Shown here one piece after another: positions 52,234-61,582 of a stretch of 64,000 bases of DNA. Position numbers and translations under genes: made by a program. The first letter of the stretch is position 1, and each line of letters starts with the position of its first letter. Under the pieces are notes generated by a model. That model was not told where the DNA came from. It was given only the letters and a program-made list of their open reading frames with translations, and ran no database searches. Source of the DNA: Flavobacterium cauense R2A-7 (GTDB lineage: Bacteria > Bacteroidota > Bacteroidia > Flavobacteriales > Flavobacteriaceae); NCBI RefSeq assembly GCF_000498475.1, contig NZ_AVBI01000024.1, positions 1 to 64,000 of the forward strand, read 5' to 3'.

Positions 52234-53493
52234 ATGGTTAAAGATTTATTTGAAAGAATACAAAACAATAAAGGTCCGTTAGGAAAATGGGCCTCACAGG
52301 CAGAAGGTTACTATGTGTTTCCAAAATTGGAAGGAGAGTTAGGACCGAGAATGCAGTTTCACGGAAAAGATATTTTGAACTGGAGTTTGAATGACTACTT
52401 AGGTTTGGCTAATCATCCGGAAGTTCGTAAGGCAGATACAGATGCGGCAGCACAATTCGGAGCAGCTTATCCTATGGGTGCCAGAATGATGTCAGGCCAC
52501 ACCAAATACCATGAGCAACTGGAGAACGAATTGGCGGCTTTCGTAATGAAAGAAGCAGCTTATTTGTTAAACTTCGGTTATCAGGGAATGGTTTCCATTA
52601 TCGATGCTTTGGTAACTAAAAATGATATTATCGTTTATGACGTAGATTCTCATGCTTGTATCATTGATGGTGTTCGTTTGCACATGGGAAAACGTTTTAC
52701 CTACAAGCATAACGATTTGGAAAGCATGGAGAAAAATCTTCAGCGTGCAACCAAAATGGCTTTAGAAACGGGTGGCGGAATCTTATTCATTACAGAAGGT
52801 GTTTTTGGAATGCGCGGTCAGCAAGGAAAACTGAAAGAAATCGTTGCCATGAAGGAAAAATACAACTTCCGTTTGTTGGTGGACGATGCACACGGTTTCG
52901 GAACACTTGGTAAAACAGGTGCAGGAGCAGGAGAAGAGCAAGGTTGTCAGGACGGAATCGATGTTTATTTCTCAACCTTCGCAAAATCAATGGCGAATAT
53001 CGGAGCTTTCGTAGCGGCAGATAAAGACATTATCGATTATTTAAAATACAATTTACGTTCGCAAATGTTTGCTAAAGCGTTGCCAATGATTCAGACCATC
53101 GGTTCTTTGAAACGTTTGGAGTTGTTGCGTAATTCTTCTGAAATCAAAGATAAACTTTGGGAAAACGTAAATGCGTTACAAAACGGATTAAAAGAAAAAG
53201 GATTCAACATTGGGGATACCAATACCTGTATCACGCCGGTGTATTTGGAAGGTTCAATTCCGGAAGCCATGGTAATGGTAAATGATCTTCGTGAAAATTA
53301 CGGTATTTTCCTTTCTATTGTGGTGTATCCGGTAATTCCAAAAGGGATTATCTTGTTGCGTATGATTCCAACAGCATCGCATACTTTAGAAGATATCAAC
53401 GAAACGTTAACCGCTTTCGAAGCAATTCGTGAGAAATTGGTTAACGGAACTTACAAGAAAATTGCTGAAGAAACCACAGTTGACGTTTCTTAA
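52234..53493 (+). CDS. Alpha-oxoamine synthase family enzyme, serine palmitoyltransferase-like
   Basis: A 419-residue PLP enzyme that condenses an amino acid with an acyl thioester and loses CO2. The PLP lysine is Lys251 in STFAKSMANIGAF. The family stretches NDYLGLANHPEV, DVDSHACIIDG, VDDAHGFGTLG and VVYPVIPKG are present. Members include serine palmitoyltransferase, KBL, ALA synthase and the cysteate-using enzyme of sulfonolipid synthesis. The Bacteroidota versions with this N-terminus are usually linked to sphingolipid or sulfonolipid bases. The neighbouring GNAT gene supports a lipid role, but the substrate is not proved. Confidence 0.88.
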   Translation: MVKDLFERIQNNKGPLGKWASQAEGYYVFPKLEGELGPRMQFHGKDILNWSLNDYLGLANHPEVRKADTDAAAQFGAAYPMGARMMSGHTKYHEQLENELAAFVMKEAAYLLNFGYQGMVSIIDALVTKNDIIVYDVDSHACIIDGVRLHMGKRFTYKHNDLESMEKNLQRATKMALETGGGILFITEGVFGMRGQQGKLKEIVAMKEKYNFRLLVDDAHGFGTLGKTGAGAGEEQGCQDGIDVYFSTFAKSMANIGAFVAADKDIIDYLKYNLRSQMFAKALPMIQTIGSLKRLELLRNSSEIKDKLWENVNALQNGLKEKGFNIGDTNTCITPVYLEGSIPEAMVMVNDLRENYGIFLSIVVYPVIPKGIILLRMIPTASHTLEDINETLTAFEAIREKLVNGTYKKIAEETTVDVS

Positions 53494-53517
53494 TTAAAAA
53501 GCGAAATTCAAAATAAA

Positions 53518-53551
53518 TTAAAAAGCCATCTGTTTTCAGATGGCTTTTTAA
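53518..53551 (+). terminator. Intrinsic terminator after the Spt-type gene
   Basis: A perfect 12-bp stem (AAAAGCCATCTG/CAGATGGCTTTT, TTTT loop) is followed by T. Confidence 0.9.
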
Positions 53552-53681
53552 TTTTAAATTATCGGAAATAAATAAAGTTTTAAGACTGTTCGTAAACGGA
53601 AATAAGGGTTTCATAAACTAAAAACCGCTTTTCAGAAAGTTATCCGGAAGACATCGGGTTTTGATTGTATTTTTATTTAAA

Positions 53682-53780
53682 ATGATGTCTATGAAACCAC
53701 TGCAAAAAAACGAACGTCTCGAAATTGTCCTGATGGTACTCTATGCGATATTGGTAATTATTGCCTTATCGGCATTCTGA
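53682..53780 (+). CDS. Possible 32-residue single-helix membrane peptide
   Basis: A short frame encodes a charged N-terminus (MMSMKPLQKNERLE) and one hydrophobic helix (IVLMVLYAILVIIALSAF), the layout of a small membrane peptide. Three in-frame ATGs open it. It ends 7 bases before the stop of the converging GNAT gene. A near-consensus TATTTTTA lies about 14 bases before the first ATG. The rest of the 294-base gap holds only the Spt-gene terminator. Real translation is uncertain. Confidence 0.4.
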   Translation: MMSMKPLQKNERLEIVLMVLYAILVIIALSAF

Positions 53781-53787
53781 TTTAGAA

Positions 53788-54906
53788 TCAGATGTTTTTT
53801 CGATAGGTTTTTCTTCTTTTGTGAATGGTCGGATCAAAATTTTTCCAGAGATTTTGCATTGCCAGATTTTCTACCAATTCCGGTGTACGGATGAATTTCT
53901 CAATTTTCTTTTCTTCAAAAACCTTGTAATATTCGTCAAATATAATTGCGGTCACGCCCTTATTCTGGTAGTCCGGATGTACGCCGATCAGGTAAAAAAC
54001 CACTTCTTTTGCATTTTTTTTGGCCTGTAACAGATGAATGAATCCAAAAGGGAACAGTTTCCCTTTCGCTTTTTGCAGTGCTCTCTCGAATGAAGGCATC
54101 ACTATGGTAAATCCGATCATGTTATCATTACTGTCCATAATGAATTTAATATACTCCGGATTCATAAAGTTGATGTATTTCTTTTTGAAATAACTTTTGG
54201 TTTCTTCATTTATAGCCACAAACGATTGCAATCGGGCATACGTTTCGTTAAATAAATCGAACATCTGATCCACATAAGGCATGATGTCGGCCGTTTTTGT
54301 AAAATTTAAAACTTTCAACCCGTAGCGGTCTTTCACCATTTTACTGGCGCGTTGAAAAGGTGCCGGATTTACGGCTGCCATTGAAAAATAACTTTCAATG
54401 TATTCTTTTTCCGTAACCATTCCCAGTTGCTCGAAATGTTCTTTGTAGTAGGGCGGACTGTACCAGGAAATCATGGTTCCCAATTGATCAAAACCTTCCG
54501 TAAGCACACCAACTTTGTCTAAATTAGAAAAACCCATCGGACCTTCTATATGATCCATATGGTGTTTTCTGCCCAGTTCGAATGCTTTTTCAAGTAACGC
54601 TTTAGTCACTTCGATATCGTCGATAACATCAAACCAGCCAAATCGCACTTTCTTTTTACCCAATTGGTTTACTTCATCCCAATTGATAATCACGGCGATT
54701 TTACCGACAATTTTATCGTTTTTGTAGGCGAGATAAAAATGCGCTTCAGCTGATGCGAACGCAGGATTCTTTTCTTTGTCAAAAGATTCGAGTTCGTCAG
54801 CAATAATCGGTGGAATCCAATATGGATTGTTCTTAAAAAGTTCAAAGGAGAACAATACGAATTCTTTGAGTTCCTTTTTAGAGCTTACTTCTTTTACGGT
54901 AATCAT
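53788..54906 (-). CDS. GNAT-fold N-acyltransferase-like protein
   Basis: A 372-residue protein with GNAT features in both halves. The N-terminal half has VKEVSSKKELKEFVLF, HFYLAYKNDKIVGKIAVI and HMDHIEGPMGFSNLDKVGVL. The C-terminal half (about 255-345) has the acetyl-CoA-binding-like FYLIGVHPDYQNKGVTAIIF. At 372 residues it is about twice a simple GNAT. It is next to the Spt-type gene and one base after a porin-like gene in the same direction. A GNAT-superfamily ceramide synthase (bCerS) is known from Caulobacter, so N-acylation of a sphingoid or capnoid base is a reasonable hypothesis, not shown here. Confidence 0.8.
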   Translation of the reverse strand: MITVKEVSSKKELKEFVLFSFELFKNNPYWIPPIIADELESFDKEKNPAFASAEAHFYLAYKNDKIVGKIAVIINWDEVNQLGKKKVRFGWFDVIDDIEVTKALLEKAFELGRKHHMDHIEGPMGFSNLDKVGVLTEGFDQLGTMISWYSPPYYKEHFEQLGMVTEKEYIESYFSMAAVNPAPFQRASKMVKDRYGLKVLNFTKTADIMPYVDQMFDLFNETYARLQSFVAINEETKSYFKKKYINFMNPEYIKFIMDSNDNMIGFTIVMPSFERALQKAKGKLFPFGFIHLLQAKKNAKEVVFYLIGVHPDYQNKGVTAIIFDEYYKVFEEKKIEKFIRTPELVENLAMQNLWKNFDPTIHKRRKTYRKNI

Positions 54907-54907
54907 A

Positions 54908-55858
54908 TTATTGTACTTCGTCTGAACGTTTTTTCTTTTCCATTTCGGCTTTTTTTCCTTTGGAAGCTCCTTTTACTTCTTTTTCGCTCTGAATTTCAAC
55001 AGGCTTGTAAGATTTGTCAAAGCGCCAGGAAAATCCGATTGCACCTCCGAAAATAGAAGGTGTGGTTTTGATATTGGTTCCGATGGAAGCATCAATCTGC
55101 ATGTTCTTTTTTAACAGATAAGCCGCTCCGCCACGTAAAATACTGTCGGCATACCAATCGCTTTTATACCCCTGATTTTCAATAAACATCGACCAATGTT
55201 CGTCGATTCCTCGGCTTAGTGTTAATATGTATCCGTATGTAGGATAGTCGGTTGTAAATTTATCAGCGATAATATTTGTGGTCAGTACCGTTCTTGATCC
55301 GAAGTGATTTTGTAAAACCAACATTAATTTCGGACTCACTTTAGGATCTGTCGGGAACGTATACGGATTGTCGCCAATATTGAAATTTGCCCCGGCATAA
55401 GCACCTACTGCAGGTAACAATTTACGCCATTTGAATTTTTTATTGGCTTTCCAGCTGTAAACGTTTACTTTTTCTTTATAGTTTTTCCACGGATCGTAAA
55501 ACAAATATTTTGCACCAACGGTCAGCTGTTTGAACCCGTTTCGTTTTTCGTCTAAATATGGCGAAGAATAGGTGTCGGTTTGGTATTGCATTTCTGCAAT
55601 GAATTCCAATTGTTCCAAAAGTGCACCGTAACGCAGCGCAAGATCCAATCCGAAACCTTTGGCTTCCGACTCCAAAAGGCGATGCTTTTCTTTGGTATAA
55701 AAAATACCGGATTCCGCCTGAATAACCTTTTTTCCGATGGAATACGCACCGAATGATTTTCCGGGACGGTTGGAGTTGATTTCATCGGTATACTGCGCAA
55801 AGGTGATTCCTGTGGTTAGCAATAAAAAACCAAGTAGTTTTGTTTTTATCTGAAGCAT
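54908..55858 (-). CDS. Outer-membrane transporter-like beta-barrel protein (MetA-deg/porin-like)
   Basis: A 316-residue exported protein. The signal peptide is about 1-21, ending ITFAQ. It is followed by NSNRPGKSFGAYSIGKKVIQAESGIFY, the opening typical of 'transporter' proteins of the phenol_MetA_deg-like barrel family, and then alternating amphipathic strands ending IGFSWRF (about 285). A Lys/Glu-rich tail of 30 residues (SEKEVKGASKGKKAEMEKKK) follows the last strand, which is unusual for a barrel whose C-terminal Phe normally ends the chain. It is co-transcribed with the GNAT gene. Confidence 0.75.
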   Translation of the reverse strand: MLQIKTKLLGFLLLTTGITFAQYTDEINSNRPGKSFGAYSIGKKVIQAESGIFYTKEKHRLLESEAKGFGLDLALRYGALLEQLEFIAEMQYQTDTYSSPYLDEKRNGFKQLTVGAKYLFYDPWKNYKEKVNVYSWKANKKFKWRKLLPAVGAYAGANFNIGDNPYTFPTDPKVSPKLMLVLQNHFGSRTVLTTNIIADKFTTDYPTYGYILTLSRGIDEHWSMFIENQGYKSDWYADSILRGGAAYLLKKNMQIDASIGTNIKTTPSIFGGAIGFSWRFDKSYKPVEIQSEKEVKGASKGKKAEMEKKKRSDEVQ

Positions 55859-55889
55859 GTTGTTTGTGTTTCGATTAAATTATGCCTTC

Positions 55890-55897
55890 CAAAAATA
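55890..55897 (-). promoter_or_regulatory. -7 promoter box for the barrel-GNAT operon
   Basis: The minus strand reads TATTTTTG (TAnnTTTG), 31 bases before the barrel gene ATG. Confidence 0.5.
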
Positions 55898-55941
55898 GTT
55901 AATTTATTATTATTTTAAGAAACAGTTTTTATTTTTAAATG

Positions 55942-55949
55942 TAGCTTTG
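55942..55949 (+). promoter_or_regulatory. -7 promoter box for the DUF4834 gene
   Basis: TAGCTTTG fits TAnnTTTG and ends 28 bases before the ATG at 55978. Confidence 0.6.
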
Positions 55950-55977
55950 CTTAAATTTGACAAAATTTAGATTTAAG

Positions 55978-56247
55978 ATGGAAACAGCATCATTTACAGG
56001 TTTAATAAAAGCTTTAGTTTGGATTCTTTTTATTTATTATGCATTAAAATTCGTTATGCGTTTGTTGGCACCGTATTTTTTACAGCAAGTAGTAAAAAAA
56101 GCTGAAGAGAATTTCCAACAACAACAGCAACACTATAGAAATCAGCAACAACAGCAACAGCAAAATCAACAGCCATCTTCCAATTTCGAAAAGCCTCAGG
56201 AGAAGAAGAAAGTAGGCGAGTACATTGATTTTGAAGAAATTGAATAA
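55978..56247 (+). CDS. DUF4834-like small membrane protein with Gln-rich linker
   Basis: An 89-residue protein with one N-terminal membrane helix (about 8-30, FTGLIKALVWILFIYYALKF), a short amphipathic helix, a Gln-rich linker (about 48-66, largely CAA and CAG codons) and the conserved C-terminal VGEYIDFEEIE. This matches the DUF4834 family of Bacteroidota; function is unknown. The start at 55978 (METASFTG) is preferred to a TTG seven codons upstream. It ends at its own terminator. Confidence 0.8.
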   Translation: METASFTGLIKALVWILFIYYALKFVMRLLAPYFLQQVVKKAEENFQQQQQHYRNQQQQQQQNQQPSSNFEKPQEKKKVGEYIDFEEIE

Positions 56248-56255
56248 CTTTACTT

Positions 56256-56294
56256 AAAACGAATAACAGCCGAGTTATTCGTTTTCTTTTTTTA
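56256..56294 (+). terminator. Intrinsic terminator after the DUF4834 gene
   Basis: The stem AAAACGAATAAC/GTTATTCGTTTT with loop AGCCGA is followed by CTTTTTTT. Confidence 0.88.
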
Positions 56295-56347
56295 AAGGGT
56301 TTTTATTGCTATTTTAGCCTGATTTTTAAGCTAATTGAAGCAGTTAT

Positions 56348-58771
56348 ATGAAAAACCTGAACAAGATTTATCCTTATTTGTTAGTTGTAATCGGCTTTAC
56401 GGTTATATCCTTACTTTATTTTTATCCGGTAATGCAGGGTAAAAAAATCTACCAGAGCGATATTGCACAATATACCGGAATGGCGAAGGAACAAAATGAC
56501 TTCAGAAAAGAAACTGGAGATGAACCTTATTGGACGAATAGTGCTTTCGGTGGAATGCCAACCTATCAGTTGGGAGCCAATTATCCGCATAATTACATCA
56601 AACAACTCGATAATCTGATTCGCTTTTTACCGCGTCCTGCCGATTATCTTTTCCTTTATTTTGTTGGTTTTTTCATCTTACTCAAAGCGTTAAAAGTCGA
56701 TAATCTGAAAGCCTTTTTCGGAGCGCTCGCTTTTGGTTTTTCTACCTATATGATAGTTATTTTGGGTGTCGGACACAATGCCAAAGCGCACGCCATTGCC
56801 TATATGCCAATGGTTGTGGCAGGTGTAATTATGGTGTATCAGAAGCGATACATAGCGGGTGGATTGCTAACCATGATTGCTGTAGCGTTTGAAATCAATG
56901 CGAACCACTTTCAGATGACTTATTATCTGTTGTTTTTGCTATTGATTATCGGTATTTATTTTATCATTCAATACATCCGAAATAAAGATTATAAAAGTAT
57001 TGGAATCACCTCTGGAGTATTTGCGTTAGCCGCTGTTTTGGCGATTGGTGCGAATGCGACGAATTTAATGGCGACTTCCGAGTATGCTGATTTCAGTATG
57101 CGTGGAAAAAGCGAATTGACGTTCAATCCGGATGGCTCTAAAAACAATACAACATCTTCAATGCCGTATGATTATATAACGGAATACAGTTATGGGATTG
57201 CAGAAAGCTTGAATTTAATTTCCCCTCGTTTATTCGGTGGTTCGAATAATGAAAACGTGGGAGAAAATTCGCCAATGTATGATTTTGTTTTAAGTCAGGG
57301 TGCTGCGCCAACGGAAGCGAAAGAGTTTGCGTCTTCGGTACCAACCTATTGGGGCGATCAGCCTATAGTGGCGGCTCCGGCGTATATCGGGGCAATTGTT
57401 TTCTTCCTGTTTGTTTTGGGCATGTTTGTCGATAAACGAAAAATAAAGTACGCCTTTTTGGGCGGTGCAATTTTGTCTTTGCTGCTTTCCTGGGGAAAAA
57501 ACTTTCCGGCGCTGACGGATTTCTTTATTGATTTTGTACCGATGTACGATAAATTCCGTGCCGTTTCCTCAATACAGGTGGTGTTGGAATTGTGTATTCC
57601 GGTAATGGCTATTTTAGGATTACAGGCTTTCTTTAAGGAAGAGGAAAAAGCCCGTTTTAAAGCCTTATGGATGACAGCGGCAACTACGTTAGGTCTTGTT
57701 GTGTTGCTTTTTCTTTTCAAAGGAATGTTCAGTTTTACCGGTGGTAGCGACAGTATGTATTTACAGGCTTACGGCGAAATGGGCGGACCATTCGTACAGG
57801 CATTGAAAGAACAACGTCAAGCGATGTATTCTGCTGATTTGATGCGTACCGGGATTCTGATTTTATTGGCCGCCGGCGCTCTTTGGATGTTCACTAAAAA
57901 CAAATTATCTGAATTAACTACTATCATTATTATTGGGGTTTTAATGGTTGGTGATTTGTTTTTTATTGATAAGAATTATGTAAACAACGACAGTTTTATT
58001 TCTGCCCGTCAAGCGGATATTCCGTTCGAACCGACACCTGCCGATGAACATATTTTACAGGATACGACACATTACCGCGTTTATGAAGTTGAAGGTAGAT
58101 TACAGGCAAGAACGTCTTATTTCCATAAATCGTTATCTGGTTACAGCGCCGTTCGTCCAAGACGCATCGAGCAGTTGTATGATTATCAGATTGAAAAAAA
58201 CAACATCAACGTACTGAACATGCTGAATGTAAAATACATCATTCAGAAAGACGAGCAAAGACAAGATGTTCCAATGCAGAATCCAAATGCAAACGGCAAC
58301 GCTTGGTTTGTAAGCGAAATAAAAATGGTCAATTCGGCCGATGCAGAAATGAAAGCCTTGGATAAACTGGATACCAAGAAAACGGCAATTGTAAATCAGA
58401 TTGATTTCGGGAAAGCGGTTAAAGGAACTTCTTTTGCGAAAGACAGCACAGCGACGATTAAATTAGACGTTTACAAACCGAATTATATCAAATACACTTC
58501 CAATAACAGAAATGCCGGCGTTGCAGTTTTCTCCGAAATTTATTATCCGAAAGGATGGATTGCAACAATAGACGGTAAGGAAACGGACATTTTCTGTGCC
58601 GATTACGTATTGCGTGCCATAAATGTTCCTGCCGGAAAACATACCATTGAATTCAAATTCGAACCACAGGTCGTGAAAACCGGAAGCATGATTTCATTGT
58701 TCAGTTTTATTGGAATGTTAGCGTTACTGGGGGTTGGTATTTTTATGGAATTCAGAAAAAAACAAGAATAG
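56348..58771 (+). CDS. YfhO-family polytopic membrane protein
   Basis: An 807-residue inner-membrane protein with about 13 predicted helices: one at 10-28, a block from about 95 to 240, a block at 335-440, and a last one near 780-800. The soluble regions after helix 1 (SDIAQYTGMAKEQND, TNSAFGGMPTYQLG) and at 580-775 fit the YfhO family (GT-C-like fold). In Gram-positives YfhO glycosylates lipoteichoic acid; the Bacteroidota role is unknown, probably transfer of a lipid-linked sugar. It lies 17 bases upstream of a glycosyltransferase gene, which supports a role in glycan assembly. Confidence 0.9.
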   Translation: MKNLNKIYPYLLVVIGFTVISLLYFYPVMQGKKIYQSDIAQYTGMAKEQNDFRKETGDEPYWTNSAFGGMPTYQLGANYPHNYIKQLDNLIRFLPRPADYLFLYFVGFFILLKALKVDNLKAFFGALAFGFSTYMIVILGVGHNAKAHAIAYMPMVVAGVIMVYQKRYIAGGLLTMIAVAFEINANHFQMTYYLLFLLLIIGIYFIIQYIRNKDYKSIGITSGVFALAAVLAIGANATNLMATSEYADFSMRGKSELTFNPDGSKNNTTSSMPYDYITEYSYGIAESLNLISPRLFGGSNNENVGENSPMYDFVLSQGAAPTEAKEFASSVPTYWGDQPIVAAPAYIGAIVFFLFVLGMFVDKRKIKYAFLGGAILSLLLSWGKNFPALTDFFIDFVPMYDKFRAVSSIQVVLELCIPVMAILGLQAFFKEEEKARFKALWMTAATTLGLVVLLFLFKGMFSFTGGSDSMYLQAYGEMGGPFVQALKEQRQAMYSADLMRTGILILLAAGALWMFTKNKLSELTTIIIIGVLMVGDLFFIDKNYVNNDSFISARQADIPFEPTPADEHILQDTTHYRVYEVEGRLQARTSYFHKSLSGYSAVRPRRIEQLYDYQIEKNNINVLNMLNVKYIIQKDEQRQDVPMQNPNANGNAWFVSEIKMVNSADAEMKALDKLDTKKTAIVNQIDFGKAVKGTSFAKDSTATIKLDVYKPNYIKYTSNNRNAGVAVFSEIYYPKGWIATIDGKETDIFCADYVLRAINVPAGKHTIEFKFEPQVVKTGSMISLFSFIGMLALLGVGIFMEFRKKQE

Positions 58772-58788
58772 TTTAGCTTTCGGAAAAC

Positions 58789-60066
58789 ATGAAAAAAGTA
58801 CTCATCATAACGTATTACTGGCCACCGGCTGGCGGACCCGGCGTTCAGCGCTGGCTGAAGTTTGTGAAGTACTTGCCCGAATTTGGGATTGAGCCGATTG
58901 TGTACATTCCGGAAAATCCAACCTATCCTTTAGTTGATGAAAAGCTATTGCAGGAAGTGCCTGAGCAAGTCACCATTCTGAAAAATAAAATCATTGAACC
59001 TTATTCCTGGGCTTCTTTGTTTTCAAAAAAAAGTACTAAGAAGATAAGTTCGGGAATTATTCCGAATCAGAAAAAGCAATCATTTGTCCAAAAAATGATG
59101 CTTTGGGTTCGTGGTAATTTGTTTATTCCGGATGCGAGGGTTTTGTGGGTGAAACCATCGGTGAATTATTTATCAAAATACATTCAGGAAAACGGAATTG
59201 AGACTATAATTACTACCGGACCGCCGCACAGTCTGCATTTAATCGGATTGGAATTGAAGCAGCAACTCGGTATCAAATGGATTGCTGATTTCAGAGATCC
59301 GTGGACAACCATCGGCTATCATAAAGCTTTGAAATTAACGGAAACTTCTGCTAAAAAGCATAAAAATCTGGAATCAAAAGTGATGAATACAGCTGATTTT
59401 CTTTTAGTGACGAGTCCGACAACCAAAACAGAATTCGAAAGAATCACAACAAAACCCATTCATGTAATTACCAACGGTTATGATGTGGAAAAGATTGAAA
59501 AACAGTCTTTAGATGAAAAATTTACGTTGGCACACATCGGTTCATTTTTATCGGAACGAAACCCAAGGATTTTATGGAAAGCCCTGCGCGAATTGGTCAA
59601 AGAAAATCCGGATTTTAAAAAACATTTCGAATTAAAATTAATCGGAGCCACAAGTCAGGAAGTTTTGGATACGATTTCCGAGTTTAAATTATCGGACTAT
59701 GTAAACAATCTGGGCTATGTTTCGCATCAGGAAGCAATTGAGCATCAGCGCAAATCGCAGGTGTTGCTGTTAATTGAAATCGATTCGGAAGACACGAAAA
59801 GCATCATACCCGGAAAACTGTTCGAATACATGGTTTCGGAACGGCCAATATTGGCTATCGGTCCAAAAGACGCTGATTTTGCAACGATTCTAAAACAAAC
59901 CAATACCGGTGTTTTTGCTTTGTACGATGAAAAAGATAAAGTGAAAGAAACACTACTCGCTTACTTCAACTTGTATGTTGAAAAGAATTTGAAAGTGCAT
60001 CCGGTTGGCTTGCAACAATACAGCCGGAAAAATTTAACCAAAGATTTGGCAGCGTTGTTACAATAA
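58789..60066 (+). CDS. GT4-type glycosyltransferase
   Basis: A 425-residue GT-B-fold enzyme. The N-terminal acceptor domain starts KKVLIITYYWPPAGGPGVQR. The middle has DFRDPWTT (about 166-173), a common mark in family 4 enzymes related to polysaccharide synthesis. The C-terminal domain has HIGSFLSERNPRILWKAL and the nucleotide-sugar-binding region SIIPGKLFEYMVSERPILAIG with the catalytic-type Glu. Donor and acceptor are unknown. It forms an operon with the YfhO gene. Confidence 0.9.
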   Translation: MKKVLIITYYWPPAGGPGVQRWLKFVKYLPEFGIEPIVYIPENPTYPLVDEKLLQEVPEQVTILKNKIIEPYSWASLFSKKSTKKISSGIIPNQKKQSFVQKMMLWVRGNLFIPDARVLWVKPSVNYLSKYIQENGIETIITTGPPHSLHLIGLELKQQLGIKWIADFRDPWTTIGYHKALKLTETSAKKHKNLESKVMNTADFLLVTSPTTKTEFERITTKPIHVITNGYDVEKIEKQSLDEKFTLAHIGSFLSERNPRILWKALRELVKENPDFKKHFELKLIGATSQEVLDTISEFKLSDYVNNLGYVSHQEAIEHQRKSQVLLLIEIDSEDTKSIIPGKLFEYMVSERPILAIGPKDADFATILKQTNTGVFALYDEKDKVKETLLAYFNLYVEKNLKVHPVGLQQYSRKNLTKDLAALLQ

Positions 60067-60104
60067 AAAAATCCCGCTTCACATTGCTGTTTCGCGGGAC
60101 TTTT
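60065..60104. terminator. Terminator between converging genes
   Basis: The stem TCCCGC/GCGGGA with a loop of about 16 bases is flanked by A7 and T4. Confidence 0.7.
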
Positions 60105-60131
60105 AACCAAACTTAACCAACCAAAATCTTA

Positions 60132-60839
60132 TTATCTTTTATTTTTTTCCATCACAACTTTTTCATCTTTTTTAACGGTCTCGATTTCTTCAGCACTCAT
60201 TTTGGCTTTTGTGCCATCGGCTTTGTAGTAGTAGTAATCCTCTTCGTTGTAACCTGAACCACTTTCATAACCGTAATCGGTGTCGTAGTTCATGTTGTCG
60301 TAATCGTTTCCTCCGTAAGGCATATAAGTATAACCTGTACTGTAGCCGTTTACATAGCCGATTACATCGATGATATGGCCTCTTCGGTCATACATTATGC
60401 GTAAGCCACCCACTTGAGAAAGTGCGAAACTGTTGTATCTCATATAAACAGATCCTACGCGTTTCACTCTGTTGTATCCGTCGTAGTTGATAAACACGTT
60501 TCCGATGCGTCTTACTCTTCCAAAGTTATCGTGCTCAATTCGAACACCATAGTTTGAAGGGCCGTAATGAACACCTGTACGAACTCCGGGCGCTCCGTAA
60601 GTAACATTTGTTGATCCTCTTCTCGGTCCTGAAGGACGCGTGTTGAAATCAAATTGTCCGTCAGGAAAAACGTAGAATTCAATTCCGCGTTCCAGGAACA
60701 TAATTGGTTCGGCATCTCTGTAATCTACACTGTAACGAGGACCTTTTCCATTGATATCAGAAAAAACAGGGTTTTCTGACGCATAAGCCATACTTCCTAC
60801 CAGAAGTATACTGGCTACTAAAAGAGTAATTTTTTTCAT
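60132..60839 (-). CDS. Secreted Tyr/Gly/Arg-rich protein of unknown function
   Basis: A 235-residue protein with a signal peptide (MKKITLLVASILLVGSMAYA). The body repeats short strands such as NFGRVRRIGNVFINYDGYNR, then RVKRVGSVYMRYN and VGGLRIMYDRRG. After it comes a Tyr/Gly/Asp-rich stretch (about 165-205) and a charged C-terminal helix. The pattern resembles other Flavobacteriaceae exported proteins without assigned function. The start at 60839 is chosen because the 36 residues further upstream are polar, would bury the signal peptide and have no family look. Confidence 0.75.
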   Translation of the reverse strand: MKKITLLVASILLVGSMAYASENPVFSDINGKGPRYSVDYRDAEPIMFLERGIEFYVFPDGQFDFNTRPSGPRRGSTNVTYGAPGVRTGVHYGPSNYGVRIEHDNFGRVRRIGNVFINYDGYNRVKRVGSVYMRYNSFALSQVGGLRIMYDRRGHIIDVIGYVNGYSTGYTYMPYGGNDYDNMNYDTDYGYESGSGYNEEDYYYYKADGTKAKMSAEEIETVKKDEKVVMEKNKR

Positions 60840-61076
60840 GATATTTAAATTTAATGGTTTACCTACTCGTATCGTTTTTCGGTTTTCACGGTTCTGAATT
60901 TTTGTTTGATGATTCAGTTGATAAGTAGTATCCAATTTGCGTGCCAAAAATTAAAGTCTCTTTTTTTTGAAGAAGTGAATTGTGTTTATATATGTGATAA
61001 TCAGCTATTTATTATTGATAAAAAAATCTCACTTCTTTCTAGAAATGAGATCTGTAAATTAAAAACGCTATGTTGT

Positions 61077-61472
61077 TTATTGTATTTTTTCCGCGAAAGC
61101 GATAATGTGACCGTCTGAATCGGCAAAATAACAAACACGGTCGCCCCAGTTTCGGTCTTCAATGCCACTGATGATTTTTGCTCCAGCTTGTAAAGCATTT
61201 TGATATTCCAATTCGATATTCTCCACATAAAAATAGAGTTCACAACGCGGAATTCCGTTTCCTTTTTCCGGATGAACAGTGGTCGGAGTGATGATTTTAG
61301 CGATTCCGTTGTTGGGCATTAACCCGATTTTTAGGCTTTCTGAAATTGTAAACTCCGTCATGCCAGGGACTTCAAGCGTTGGTTTTGTTTTGAAAAGTAC
61401 TTCGTAAAATCGGGAACTGACTTCCTGATTGGCTACATAGAGAATGAATTCGGAAGCTAGAATGTGTTTCAT
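61077..61472 (-). CDS. VOC-superfamily (glyoxalase/bleomycin-resistance-like) protein
   Basis: A 131-residue protein with two beta-alpha-beta-beta-beta modules. The first begins EFILYVANQEVSSRFYEVLF and the second CELYFYVENIELEYQNALQAG. It ends YFADSDGHIIAFAEKI, the usual closing strand with a metal-ligand Glu. Members bind metal and act as isomerases, dioxygenases or antibiotic binders; which applies here cannot be told. Single-gene unit. Confidence 0.85.
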   Translation of the reverse strand: MKHILASEFILYVANQEVSSRFYEVLFKTKPTLEVPGMTEFTISESLKIGLMPNNGIAKIITPTTVHPEKGNGIPRCELYFYVENIELEYQNALQAGAKIISGIEDRNWGDRVCYFADSDGHIIAFAEKIQ

Positions 61473-61582
61473 TTGAAATTTAAATTTATCTGAATGAAAA
61501 ATATAAAAAAAATGTCTTCATTAGTTAAAATTTTATAAATTCGTAAACCAAAACTAACTTACTTAACTAAAACTAACAAAAA

